The position numbers and the translations under genes were made by a program. Below are positions 17,108-24,270 of a DNA stretch of 64,000 bases, piece after piece. Source of the stretch: ZLKRG44 sp964555705 (lineage in GTDB: Bacteria; Planctomycetota; Phycisphaerae; Phycisphaerales; SM1A02); the NCBI GenBank assembly GCA_964555705.1, contig CAZKTN010000004.1:1-64000 (forward strand). Reading direction: 5' to 3'. Below the pieces are notes generated by a model, which had not been told where the DNA came from, made no database searches, and saw only the letters and a list, made by a program, of their open reading frames with translations. Positions within the stretch are counted from its first letter, which is position 1. Every line of letters begins with the position of its first letter.

Positions 17108-18452
17108 GAAACCCGTCCTGACGAAGCGCATCCCCACCTGGCCATGGGGCGACCCGAAGGATCGCCACATCGTCGGCATCGAGGAGTACCGGAAGACCGG
17201 CGGCTACGACGCGCTGAAGAAGGCGCTCGCGATGGAGCCCGCGAAGATCGTCGAGATGGTCAAGGCTGCGGTGATCCGCGGCCGCGGCGGCGCAGGGTTC
17301 CCGGCTGGCCTCAAGTGGTCGTTCCTTGCGCCTCCGGACGGCAAGGGGCCGCGGTACCTGGCCATCAACTGCGACGAGGCCGAGCCCGGCACCTTCAAGG
17401 ACCGGCTGCTCGTCGACTTCGATCCGCACCTGGTGCTCGAGGGCATCGCGATCGCCTGCTGGGCGTGCCAGATCGACGTTGCGTACTTCTTCATCCGCGG
17501 CGAGTACCACCATCAGGCGAAGGTGATGGAGCGCGCGATCCGCGAGGCGTACGACGCCGGCATCTTCGGGTCCAAGGGCCTGATGGGCGGCACCGTGAAG
17601 CACGCCGTCGAGTGCCACCTGCACCGCAGCGCTGGCGCCTACATCTGCGGCGAGGAGACTGGGCTGCTTGAGGCGATCGAGGGCAAGCGCGGATGGCCGC
17701 GCGTGAAGCCCCCATTCCCCGCCGTGAAGGGCCTCTTCGGCCGACCGACGATCGTCAACAACGTCGAGACGCTCGCGGCCGTGGTGCCGGTGATCGAGCA
17801 CGGCGTCGAGTGGTGGACCGGCATCGGCTCGCCCGGCATGGCCGGCGGCATGCCGAGCTGGGGCACGAAGCTGATGGGGGTCTCGGGCCACGTCAACCGG
17901 CCTGGCGTCTACGAGGCGCCGCTTGGCATCAAGCTGAGCACGCTGGTGAACGACTACTGCGGCGGCATGCGCGGCGGCAAGCGCTTCAAGGCAGCGATCG
18001 CGGGCGGCGTGTCGATGGGCGTGCTGGGCACGGACCAGTTCGACGCGGAGATGGATTTCGACATCGGCCGCAAGTACAACGTGCTTGGCCTGGGCACCGC
18101 GTGTCCGACCGTCTTCGACGAGGACACGGACATGGTGATGGTGGCGCGCAACATCGCTCGCTTCTTCAAGAACGAGTCGTGCGGCCAGTGCACGCCGTGC
18201 CGCGAGGGCTCGGGCTGGATCTACAAGCTGCTCTGCCGCATCGAGCGCGGCGATGCGCGCACGTCGGACATCGACCTGCTGCTTGAGCTCGGGCTCTCGA
18301 TGGGGCTCACGCCAGGCACCACCATCTGCGGCCTCGCCGACGGAAACAACTGGGCCATCCGCACGATCGTGGGCAAGTTCCGCGGCGACTTCGAGCGCCG
18401 GGTCAAGCCGACCTTCGTGCCTGTGCATGTCTCGTCCGCCGCAATCCGCTGA
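17097..18452 (+). CDS. nuoF: NADH-quinone oxidoreductase subunit F
   Basis: A 451-residue flavoprotein subunit. RGRGGAGFPAGLKW is the NADH-binding glycine-rich loop. INCDEAEPGTFKDR and GAYICGEETGLLEAIEG form the FMN site. ESCGQCTPCREG, with a further Cys in GTTICGLADG, ligates the [4Fe-4S] cluster N3. It takes electrons from NADH and passes them via NuoE/NuoG towards quinone. A purine-rich GAGAG precedes the ATG. Its TGA is followed directly by the ATG of ybeY, so the two are in one transcript. No nuoG follows. Confidence 0.97.
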   Translation: MRLEKPVLTKRIPTWPWGDPKDRHIVGIEEYRKTGGYDALKKALAMEPAKIVEMVKAAVIRGRGGAGFPAGLKWSFLAPPDGKGPRYLAINCDEAEPGTFKDRLLVDFDPHLVLEGIAIACWACQIDVAYFFIRGEYHHQAKVMERAIREAYDAGIFGSKGLMGGTVKHAVECHLHRSAGAYICGEETGLLEAIEGKRGWPRVKPPFPAVKGLFGRPTIVNNVETLAAVVPVIEHGVEWWTGIGSPGMAGGMPSWGTKLMGVSGHVNRPGVYEAPLGIKLSTLVNDYCGGMRGGKRFKAAIAGGVSMGVLGTDQFDAEMDFDIGRKYNVLGLGTACPTVFDEDTDMVMVARNIARFFKNESCGQCTPCREGSGWIYKLLCRIERGDARTSDIDLLLELGLSMGLTPGTTICGLADGNNWAIRTIVGKFRGDFERRVKPTFVPVHVSSAAIR

Positions 18453-18989
18453 ATGGACGCCAGCGGCCAACCCTGCATCGAGGTGACTGGAGCCGCGGAT
18501 CCCGCGCTGTGCCGGTGGCTGCAGGGAGAGCTTGCGCGTGCGGTGGCAGGTGCGCATTCGGCCGATGGTGGGCCCGTGCAGGTGGCGCGCATGTCGGTGC
18601 GCATCGTCGGCGATGAGCACATGAGCCAGCTGCATGAGCGGCACTCGGGCATCCCGGGCACGACTGACGTGCTGACGTTCGTGGGCGGCGAGGCGGTGCG
18701 CGGCGAAGGTGCGGCGGGCGCTGGCTCGCCCGCGGAGCCGCGCACAGGCGATGGTGCCCTCGAGATCGACGCCGCCGTCTGCGCCGACGAGGCCGCGCGC
18801 CGCTGCGGCGAGTTCGGCCATGGGGTGCGCGAGGAGCTGCTGCTGTACGCAGTGCACGCGCTGCTGCATGCGGTGGGCTTCGATGATGCCACGGCCGACC
18901 AGCACGCTCGCATGCATGCCGAGGAGGACCGGCTCCTCCAGCACCTCGGGCACGGCGCGCTCTTCTCCGGGCGGGGGCGGGCGGCATGA
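18453..18989 (+). CDS. ybeY: Endoribonuclease YbeY-like (rRNA maturation factor)
   Basis: A 178-residue YbeY/UPF0054 protein, predicted to act in 16S rRNA 3'-end processing and ribosome quality control. SGIPGTTDVLTF is the conserved family block. The metal site, usually H-x3-H-x5-H, reads HALLHAVGFDD here: His135 and His139 are kept, but the third ligand position is Asp145. A glycine/alanine-rich insert (about 82-100) lengthens the loop before the catalytic helix. The gene starts immediately after the nuoF stop, and its TGA overlaps the ATG of the next gene. Confidence 0.88.
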   Translation: MDASGQPCIEVTGAADPALCRWLQGELARAVAGAHSADGGPVQVARMSVRIVGDEHMSQLHERHSGIPGTTDVLTFVGGEAVRGEGAAGAGSPAEPRTGDGALEIDAAVCADEAARRCGEFGHGVREELLLYAVHALLHAVGFDDATADQHARMHAEEDRLLQHLGHGALFSGRGRAA

Positions 18990-20272
18990 CCGAGGGGATC
19001 CTCATCGCCACGGCGGGGGTGCTTGCGCTCACGGCGCTGCTTGCGGCGCTGAGCCGTGCGCTGTCGCTCTGCAGCGAGAGTGCGCTTCGCGAGCGCTTCG
19101 AGGAGGCAGGGCATCCCGCGCGCGCCGACTGGCTGATGCCGCGCATCGACGTGGTGGAGCAGGTGGTGGCGTTCTTCCGGACGGCGGGGCGACTTGGCGT
19201 CTTCGTCGGGCTGCTGATCGCGGATGCCGGCATGGGCGAGGCCGCCGTGCTCACCTGGCCCTCGGTGCTGAAGGCCTTCCTGGTGTCGACGATCGTGCTG
19301 TGGTTCGTCACGAGCGTGATGGCGGGCGCGGTCGCTCGGCATGCGGCGGCGCGCGTGGTGTCGCGCACCTATCCGCTGCTGCGCACGCTCTACGCGATCT
19401 CGTGGCCGCTCGTCTGGATTGGCGGCCGCATCGACGGCCTTATCCGGATCATGGTGCGGGCGGACCCGCCGCACGAGGTCGCGGAGCAGGAGCTTCTGCA
19501 TGCCATCGAGGACACCGAGCGCTCGGGTGCGGTCGGCAGCGTCGAGGCCGCAATCCTCGAGAATGCGGTCGAGTTCGGCGAGAAGGTCGTGAGCGAGATC
19601 ATGACGCCGCGCACGCTGATCGAGGGCATCGAGTACACCGATGACCTCGCCACGATCCGCCGGTTCATCGAGACGGCAGGGCACTCGCGCATGCCTGTCT
19701 TCCGCGGCAGCATCGACCAGATCGCGGGCATCCTGTACCTGAAGGACCTCATCCGGTTCATCGGCGAGGACGGCAAGTCGTTCCGCCTGCAGCCGCTGCT
19801 GCGCACGCCGGTACGGGTGCCGGAGACGCAGCGGGTGCGCGACCTGCTGCAGCAGTTCCAGCGCACCAAGGTGCACATGGCGATCGTCGTCGACGAGTTC
19901 GGGGGCACCGCGGGCCTCGTCACCATCGAGGACGTGGTCGAGGAGCTCGTCGGCGAGATCCGCGACGAGCACGAGCCGCCCGAGCAGGGACCGCCGGAGC
20001 TTCGTGCGGTCGCGCCGGACGCATGGGAGGCCGACGCGCGCGTGGAGATCGCGCGCCTGGCCGAGGAGACAGGCCTTGAGATCCCCGAGGATGCGGAGTA
20101 CGGCACGGTGGCGGCGCTTGTGCTCGAGCACTTCGGCCGGATTCCCGCACGCGGCGACCGCTTCACGGCGCTTGGCGCGCAGTTCGAGGTGATCGCGGCG
20201 AGTCCCTCGCGCGTCGAGCGCGTGCTCATCAGGCTGCCGCGCGCGGATGGCGCGCCGGCTGAGGGCAGCTGA
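18986..20272 (+). CDS. CNNM (DUF21)/CBS-pair membrane protein, CorC/HlyC type
   Basis: A 428-residue protein. The N-terminal 150 residues contain three to four membrane helices of the CNNM/DUF21 type. They are followed by a CBS pair (about 200-330; EIMTPRTLIEG and DEFGGTAGLVTIEDVVEE are hallmarks) and a C-terminal CorC_HlyC transporter-associated domain (ending in FEVIAASPSRVERVLIRLP). Such proteins are linked to magnesium/cobalt efflux or magnesium homeostasis. The ATG overlaps the ybeY stop (ATGA), and a ybeY-CBS protein pair is common across bacteria. A GGCGC/GCGCC hairpin with a TTCGG loop sits 20-35 bp past the stop, between this gene and the convergent lptB. Confidence 0.9.
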   Translation: MTEGILIATAGVLALTALLAALSRALSLCSESALRERFEEAGHPARADWLMPRIDVVEQVVAFFRTAGRLGVFVGLLIADAGMGEAAVLTWPSVLKAFLVSTIVLWFVTSVMAGAVARHAAARVVSRTYPLLRTLYAISWPLVWIGGRIDGLIRIMVRADPPHEVAEQELLHAIEDTERSGAVGSVEAAILENAVEFGEKVVSEIMTPRTLIEGIEYTDDLATIRRFIETAGHSRMPVFRGSIDQIAGILYLKDLIRFIGEDGKSFRLQPLLRTPVRVPETQRVRDLLQQFQRTKVHMAIVVDEFGGTAGLVTIEDVVEELVGEIRDEHEPPEQGPPELRAVAPDAWEADARVEIARLAEETGLEIPEDAEYGTVAALVLEHFGRIPARGDRFTALGAQFEVIAASPSRVERVLIRLPRADGAPAEGS

Positions 20273-20347
20273 CCGGATTCGGCGCTCTGGCGCTTCGGGC
20301 GCCGGGCCGCTGCGGACGCTCGATGTGGTGACGCGCGCTCCTGCGAC

Positions 20348-21082
20348 TCAGCCGAACTCGTCGCCGCGGAAGGTCGACGCGAGATAGGCCTCACGCACCT
20401 GCGGGTCGTTGATGATGTCCTTGGGCGCGCCGTCACGGAGGTTGCGCCCCTCGTGGATGATGTAGGCGCGCGTGCAGATGCGCAGCGTCTGCTGCACGTT
20501 GTGGTCGGTGACGAGAATCGCGATGCCCGACTCGGCGAGCCGGCGCACCTCCGCCTGGAGATCCTCGACCGTATGCGGATCGACCGCCGCAAAGGGCTCG
20601 TCGAGCAGTATCAGCCGCGGCTCCGTGATGAGCGAGCGTGCAATCTCAAGCCTGCGGCGCTCGCCTCCTGAGCACGTCCGCGCCTGCTCGTGCCGCTTGT
20701 GCTCGAGCCCGAACTGCCGAAGCAGCTCGTCGCAACGGCGGCGGCGTGCACCCCGGTCCATGCGTGTCGTCTGCAGGATGGCCATGAGGTTCTGCTCGAC
20801 AGTGAGCCTCTGGAAGACGCTCGGCTCCTGCGCGAGGTAGCCCATCCCGAGGCGCGCGTGCCGGTACATGGGAAGCGACGTGACGTCATTGCCGGCGAAG
20901 GTCACGGCACCGGCTTCCGGCGTGATCATGCCGATCGTCATGCGGAAGCTGGTGGTCTTGCCGGCGCCGTTGCGGCCAAGCAGCCCCACCACCTCGCCTG
21001 CCTCGACGTGGAACGAGACTGCATCGACGACTCGGCGACCGTTGTAGGTCTTCTGCAGTCCGTGCACGTCGAGCAGCGCCAC
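20348..21082 (-). CDS. lptB: LPS export ABC transporter ATP-binding protein
   Basis: A 244-residue ABC ATPase. Walker A is GRNGAGKTT, the signature is TCSGGERRRLEIARSL, Walker B is LILLDEPFAAVDP and the switch His is in VTDHN. LARTRxDR-like features and the length fit LptB, which powers LPS extraction from the inner membrane with LptFG. A GTG at 21082 (VALLDVHGLQKTY) is chosen because TACACT (minus strand, 21089-21094) ends 6 nt before it and the family N terminus fits; longer ORF forms begin inside the divergent gene. No lptA/lptC is adjacent. Confidence 0.92.
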   Translation of the reverse strand: MALLDVHGLQKTYNGRRVVDAVSFHVEAGEVVGLLGRNGAGKTTSFRMTIGMITPEAGAVTFAGNDVTSLPMYRHARLGMGYLAQEPSVFQRLTVEQNLMAILQTTRMDRGARRRRCDELLRQFGLEHKRHEQARTCSGGERRRLEIARSLITEPRLILLDEPFAAVDPHTVEDLQAEVRRLAESGIAILVTDHNVQQTLRICTRAYIIHEGRNLRDGAPKDIINDPQVREAYLASTFRGDEFG

Positions 21083-21088
21083 GGCGCG

Positions 21089-21118
21089 AGTGTAGGGGTG
21101 CCGCGCTGCGGCTACCAT
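21089..21118. promoter_or_regulatory. Divergent -10 boxes of lptB and the PEGA lipoprotein gene
   Basis: TACACT on the minus strand (21089-21094) ends 6 nt before the lptB GTG. TACCAT on the plus strand (21113-21118) ends 7 nt before the lipoprotein ATG. The whole intergenic space is 43 bp, so both transcripts must start at or next to their start codons. Confidence 0.45.
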
Positions 21119-21125
21119 TCGCGCC

Positions 21126-21719
21126 ATGTGCCGCATGCACCAGTGGCTCGTCGTTGCCGCACTTCTCGTGGCGATGCTCCCGTCGGTCGGGTGCGTGCGC
21201 CGCACGATCTCGGTGACGACAACACCGCCCGGCGCGATCGTGTTCCTGAATGACCGAGAGGTCGGGCGCACGCCCTGCGACGTCGAGTTCCTGCACTACG
21301 GCGTCTACGACCTGCGACTGCGGCTCGAGGGCTACGAGCCGGTCGTTGGAAGCGGGCGGGCTGACGCTCCGGTATGGGATTTCATCGGAGCGGATTTCTT
21401 CGCGGAGCTTGTGCCTGCGCAGCTCGAGAGCCGCGTCGAGTGGCACTTCGACCTCGAGCCCTCCACGCGCGATGCGGGCGCTCTGCGCGCGCGCGCGTCG
21501 GAGATGAGGTTGCAGTCGGGCGAGGCGTTCACCCGCTCGAGTGATGTGCCAGCGCGAGACGCGGTGCCGAGCGGACCGTCCCCGGAGTACTCGACGCCAG
21601 CTGGCGCCGCGGAGGGGCAGGGCGCGCTTCCCGGCAAGGGCCCGGCCGACGTGCCGATGCCGCCCGATGCATCTGTGCCGGCGGTGCCGGGCCAGCCCGC
21701 GCCGCCGCGCGGCAAGTGA
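21126..21719 (+). CDS. PEGA-domain lipoprotein
   Basis: A 197-residue protein. A hydrophobic leader ends in the lipobox LPSVGC, so Cys23 is probably lipidated. A PEGA domain follows (ISVTTTPPGAIVFLNDREVG up to the GYEP segment, about 28-75), a small beta fold common on surface proteins. The C-terminal third is disordered and rich in Pro, Ala and Gly. Function is unknown. It is divergent from lptB with only 43 bp between starts, a pairing that may reflect shared envelope regulation. Confidence 0.8.
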   Translation: MCRMHQWLVVAALLVAMLPSVGCVRRTISVTTTPPGAIVFLNDREVGRTPCDVEFLHYGVYDLRLRLEGYEPVVGSGRADAPVWDFIGADFFAELVPAQLESRVEWHFDLEPSTRDAGALRARASEMRLQSGEAFTRSSDVPARDAVPSGPSPEYSTPAGAAEGQGALPGKGPADVPMPPDASVPAVPGQPAPPRGK

Positions 21720-21774
21720 GTGAGCGGGTCACGGGTTTCGCCCGTCCGTGCGGGCGCGCGCGTGCTCGCGAGGG

Positions 21775-21861
21775 TGCGCCTCGTGGAGCCGGTCGTGCAC
21801 CTTGCACAGCAATCGGTCGCCGTGGCGCCTGCTAGCGCGTATGCGCCTCGTGGAGCCGGTC
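21775..21861. repeat. Direct repeat at the 3' end of the Nudix gene
   Basis: A 20-bp sequence, TGCGCCTCGTGGAGCCGGTC, occurs at 21775-21794 and again at 21842-21861, with similarity continuing for about 15 bp further. The second copy encodes the last residues of the Nudix protein (DRLHEAHT). It looks like a decayed tandem duplication of the gene's 3' end. Confidence 0.6.
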
Positions 21862-22284
21862 CAGCGCCTTGCGCAGCATCACGTTGATGGGGGCGTTGGC
21901 AGGGGGCCATTTCAGGCCGGAGAACTCGGCTGGCCCGACCCATCGCACTTGGGCGCTTGCGCGGGGTTCTGGGGCGCAGTGTGCGGGCGCGGGGGCCAGA
22001 AACAGGCGGAACTCAAGTACCGGACCTTGGGATCCATCGCTCAGGTGGGATCCACAGTCAATCCACAGCTCTCTGGGCGGGGGATCGATGCCCGTCTCCT
22101 CTGACAGCTCCCGTCGGGCGGCCGCCAGCGGATCCTCTCCAGGCTCCACCTTGCCCCCCGGAACCTCCCAGTAACCCGGCAGGACGGGGGCATCAGGGCG
22201 CCTCTGCGCGAGCAGAATCGACCACCCCAACGGGCCACTTGTCCACACGGTTCCGAGGACGATCTGTGGTGGGCTGCGGTGCAT
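21832..22284 (-). CDS. Nudix hydrolase (MutT-like)
   Basis: A 150-residue Nudix protein. The Nudix box, G-x5-E-x7-REL-x-EE-x-G, is complete at about 44-66 (GGKVEPGEDP then ARRELSEETGI). The surrounding sequence (QRRPDAPVLPGYWEVPGG) resembles MutT/8-oxo-dGTP pyrophosphatases that clean the nucleotide pool, although substrate cannot be assigned with certainty. The ATG at 22284 is chosen because it directly precedes the first beta strand. On the minus strand TATACT at about 22318-22323 could be a -10 box with a 30-nt leader. A partial tandem repeat follows its stop. Confidence 0.88.
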   Translation of the reverse strand: MHRSPPQIVLGTVWTSGPLGWSILLAQRRPDAPVLPGYWEVPGGKVEPGEDPLAAARRELSEETGIDPPPRELWIDCGSHLSDGSQGPVLEFRLFLAPAPAHCAPEPRASAQVRWVGPAEFSGLKWPPANAPINVMLRKALDRLHEAHTR

Positions 22285-22383
22285 TATTGGACAGTGACGG
22301 GACTCTAGTCCGAGAACCAGTATAGCCAATAAAAAGCGCTTTAGCGATTCCGAAACACTTTTTTCCGCATTTCCGTCGATCCA

Positions 22384-22413
22384 TTGACCATCGGTTCCCG
22401 AGGAGGATACCGT
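22384..22413 (+). promoter_or_regulatory. Possible sigma-70 promoter of a short RNA
   Basis: TTGACC (22384-22389) and TACCGT (22408-22413) are separated by 18 bp. The -35 box matches five of six consensus bases; the -10 fits the TANNNT pattern seen elsewhere in the window. Transcription would start near 22420. Confidence 0.35.
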
Positions 22414-22419
22414 GCGGCA

Positions 22420-22505
22420 GACAGACTTCTTCGCAGCCTGTGTGACAGGTTGCGCACGCCGCCGTTCGATCGTGTCGGAGCGACCGAACGGCGGCTCTGT
22501 TTTTG
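22420..22505 (+). ncRNA. Candidate short structured RNA ending in an intrinsic terminator
   Basis: A region of about 85 nt that can fold into two strong hairpins. The first pairs 22433-22441 with 22445-22453 (9 bp, tri-loop). The second is the terminator stem at 22458-22495 followed by a U-tract. It lies in an unusually A/T-rich intergenic stretch and no convincing ORF fits. It may be an independent small RNA or an attenuating leader of the PagL-like gene beyond the gap. No known RNA family is recognised. Confidence 0.4.
22458..22505 (+). terminator. Rho-independent terminator
   Basis: GCCGCCGTTCG (22458-22468) and CGAACGGCGGC (22485-22495) form a perfect 11-bp stem with a 16-nt loop, followed by TCTGTTTTT. 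It is oriented for plus-strand transcripts. The nearest upstream plus-strand gene ends at 21719 beyond an opposing gene, so it probably ends or attenuates a local transcript. Confidence 0.8.
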
Positions 22506-22513
22506 GTGCGTTC

Positions 22514-22613
22514 NNNNNNNNNNNNNNNNNNNNNNNNNNNNNNNNNNNNNNNNNNNNNNNNNNNNNNNNNNNNNNNNNNNNNNNNNNNNNNNNNNNNNNN
22601 NNNNNNNNNNNNN
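22514..22613. other. Assembly gap (100 N)
   Basis: Exactly 100 N. The flanks share no overlap, so real sequence of unknown length is missing, including the front of the PagL-like gene. Confidence 0.95.
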
Positions 22614-22707
22614 GCGCTGGTTCCACGTGTCGAACGCGAACACCGGATCACCCAATCCCTCGTACGACGGGATCTTCGCCTACGCGGGCGTGAGCTTCGG
22701 GTTCTGA
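22614..22707 (+). CDS. Outer-membrane protein 3' fragment, PagL-like acyloxyacyl hydrolase
   Basis: Only the last 30 or so codons remain after a gap. They read RWFHVSNANTGS, then a segment ending FAYAGVSFGF. The last residue is Phe and the alternating aromatic pattern is typical of a final outer-membrane beta strand. H-x-SNA is the catalytic His/Ser motif of PagL-type lipid A 3-O-deacylases, which trim an acyl chain from lipid A in the outer membrane; the third catalytic residue would lie just beyond in the family and cannot be checked well here. The nearby lptB and lpxI show that the cell makes LPS-like lipids. The stop is 10 bp from the convergent galE stop. Confidence 0.55.
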
Positions 22708-22716
22708 CGTCCGCGA

Positions 22717-23748
22717 TCAGCCCCAACCCTTGGGATGGTCGCTCATCCAGCGCAGCGCGCGCTCGATGCTCTCCTCGATGCCGGTGCGCGCGTTCCAGCC
22801 GAGCGCTGCGCGGATCGCGCTGCCGTCGGCCACGAGCGATGAGGGGTCTCCCGGCCGCCGTGCGCCCATCGTGTGAGGCACCGGCTTGCCGGCCACCCGC
22901 GCGCACGCGTCGAGCACCTCGCGCACAGAGAAGCCGGTGCCGGTGCCGACGTTGAAGTGCAGCGAACCGCTTTCGGGAAGCGCCGCGAGCGCGCGTACGT
23001 GCGCATCCACGAGGTCATCGACATCCACGTAGTCGCGGACGCATGTGCCGTCGCGCGTCGGGTAGTCGTTGCCGTACACGGTGAGCGCCGCCCGCCGCCC
23101 GAGCAGCGCCTGGATGCACAGCGGGATGAGGTGCGTCTCGGGCCGGTGGTCCTCGCCGAGGCGCCCCTTGGGATCGCATCCGCTGACGTTGAAGTAGCGC
23201 AGCGCGGCAAAGGAGAAGGGCGCCTTCACCGCACGCGCAGCCACAAGCCGGTCCGCGAGCACATGCTCGAACGCGAGCTTCGATGCGCCGTAGGGGTTGA
23301 TGGGGCGCTGGGGGCAGTCCTCGCGGATAGGGATCAGCTCCGCCGGCGGCTCGCCGTACGTCGCCGCGGTGCTCGAGAAGACGATGCGGTGCACGCCTGC
23401 GTCGCCCATCGCCTGAAGCAGGGCGAGGGAGCCGCAGAGGTTGTTCGACCAGTACTCGAGCGGACGCTCCACCGACTCGCCCACGTAGGTGAACGCCGCG
23501 AAGTGCATGACGGCGGTGACGCCGCCCGACTTCATGACCGATGCGAGACGCTCGCGGTCGGCGATCGAGGCGTGCTCGAAGCGGGCTGCACCCTTGGGCG
23601 AAGCGGCAATCACCGCATCCGCAGCCGCACGGTGGCCCCGCGAGATGTCGTCCACCATCGTCACGCGGTGCCCGGCCTCAGCCAGGGCAAGCGCCGCATG
23701 AGACCCGATGAATCCAGCGCCACCCGTGATGAGCACATGCTGCTGCAT
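22717..23748 (-). CDS. galE: UDP-glucose 4-epimerase
   Basis: A 343-residue extended short-chain dehydrogenase. GGAGFIGSH near the N terminus binds NAD, SSTAATYGEP and NPYGASK supply the catalytic Ser/Tyr/Lys, and the VYGNDYPTRDGTCVRDYV block is the GalE hallmark for UDP-sugar binding. It interconverts UDP-glucose and UDP-galactose (possibly also the N-acetyl forms) for surface polysaccharides. The start codon lies 2 bp from an assembly gap, so the promoter is not visible. It converges on the PagL-like fragment. Confidence 0.95.
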   Translation of the reverse strand: MQQHVLITGGAGFIGSHAALALAEAGHRVTMVDDISRGHRAAADAVIAASPKGAARFEHASIADRERLASVMKSGGVTAVMHFAAFTYVGESVERPLEYWSNNLCGSLALLQAMGDAGVHRIVFSSTAATYGEPPAELIPIREDCPQRPINPYGASKLAFEHVLADRLVAARAVKAPFSFAALRYFNVSGCDPKGRLGEDHRPETHLIPLCIQALLGRRAALTVYGNDYPTRDGTCVRDYVDVDDLVDAHVRALAALPESGSLHFNVGTGTGFSVREVLDACARVAGKPVPHTMGARRPGDPSSLVADGSAIRAALGWNARTGIEESIERALRWMSDHPKGWG

Positions 23749-23750
23749 GG

Positions 23751-23850
23751 NNNNNNNNNNNNNNNNNNNNNNNNNNNNNNNNNNNNNNNNNNNNNNNNNN
23801 NNNNNNNNNNNNNNNNNNNNNNNNNNNNNNNNNNNNNNNNNNNNNNNNNN
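23751..23850. other. Assembly gap (100 N)
   Basis: Exactly 100 N between galE and the hypothetical gene at 23892. The flanks do not overlap. The region upstream of galE is lost. Confidence 0.95.
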
Positions 23851-23891
23851 GCCACCTTGCGGCGGGGCAGCGGGGCGGTGACAATGGCGCA

Positions 23892-24266
23892 ATGGCCTCA
23901 GACCAACCGCGCTCCGCCGTTCAGGGCGACATCTTCGATGCAGCCGATCCGGACATGCTCCGCCATGCGCTTGAGGAGGCGTTCTCCTACCGCGGCGACG
24001 TGACGCTCACGCTCGCGGATGCGTCGGTGGTCGACGGGTTCGTGTTCGACCGCAAGGCTGGCGCGACGCTCGCGGACTCGACCGTGCGTGTGCTGCTTCG
24101 CGACTCGGACGAGCGGCGCACGGTGCGGTGGTCGGAGATCCGGTCCGTGTCCTTCACCGGCAAGGACACCGCCGCAGGCAAGACCTGGGAGAACTGGGTC
24201 AAGCGCTACGCGGAGAAGCGGCTCTCGGGCGAGTCCGCCTCGATCGAGAGCGAATCGCTCGACTGA
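23892..24266 (+). CDS. Uncharacterised 124-residue protein
   Basis: A small, acidic, probably cytosolic protein. A helical start (DMLRHALEEAFSYRGDV) leads into short beta strands (VTLTLADASVVDGFVFDR, then VRVLLRDSDERRTVRWSEI) that look like a small barrel of the Sm/SH3 type. It ends in a helix (TWENWVKRYAEKRLSGE) and a Ser/Glu tail. No signal peptide or membrane segment is present. I do not recognise a named family. GACAAT at 23880-23885 ends 6 nt before the ATG and may be its -10 box. It converges on the thiolase gene 4 bp away. Confidence 0.7.
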   Translation: MASDQPRSAVQGDIFDAADPDMLRHALEEAFSYRGDVTLTLADASVVDGFVFDRKAGATLADSTVRVLLRDSDERRTVRWSEIRSVSFTGKDTAAGKTWENWVKRYAEKRLSGESASIESESLD

Positions 24267-24270
24267 GCGC

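Noticed and set aside
22411..22513. A possible GTG-started ORF after GAGGAGG leading into the gap
   Set aside because: It would read through the 11-bp terminator stem and has no signal peptide, although the gene beyond the gap encodes an outer-membrane protein.
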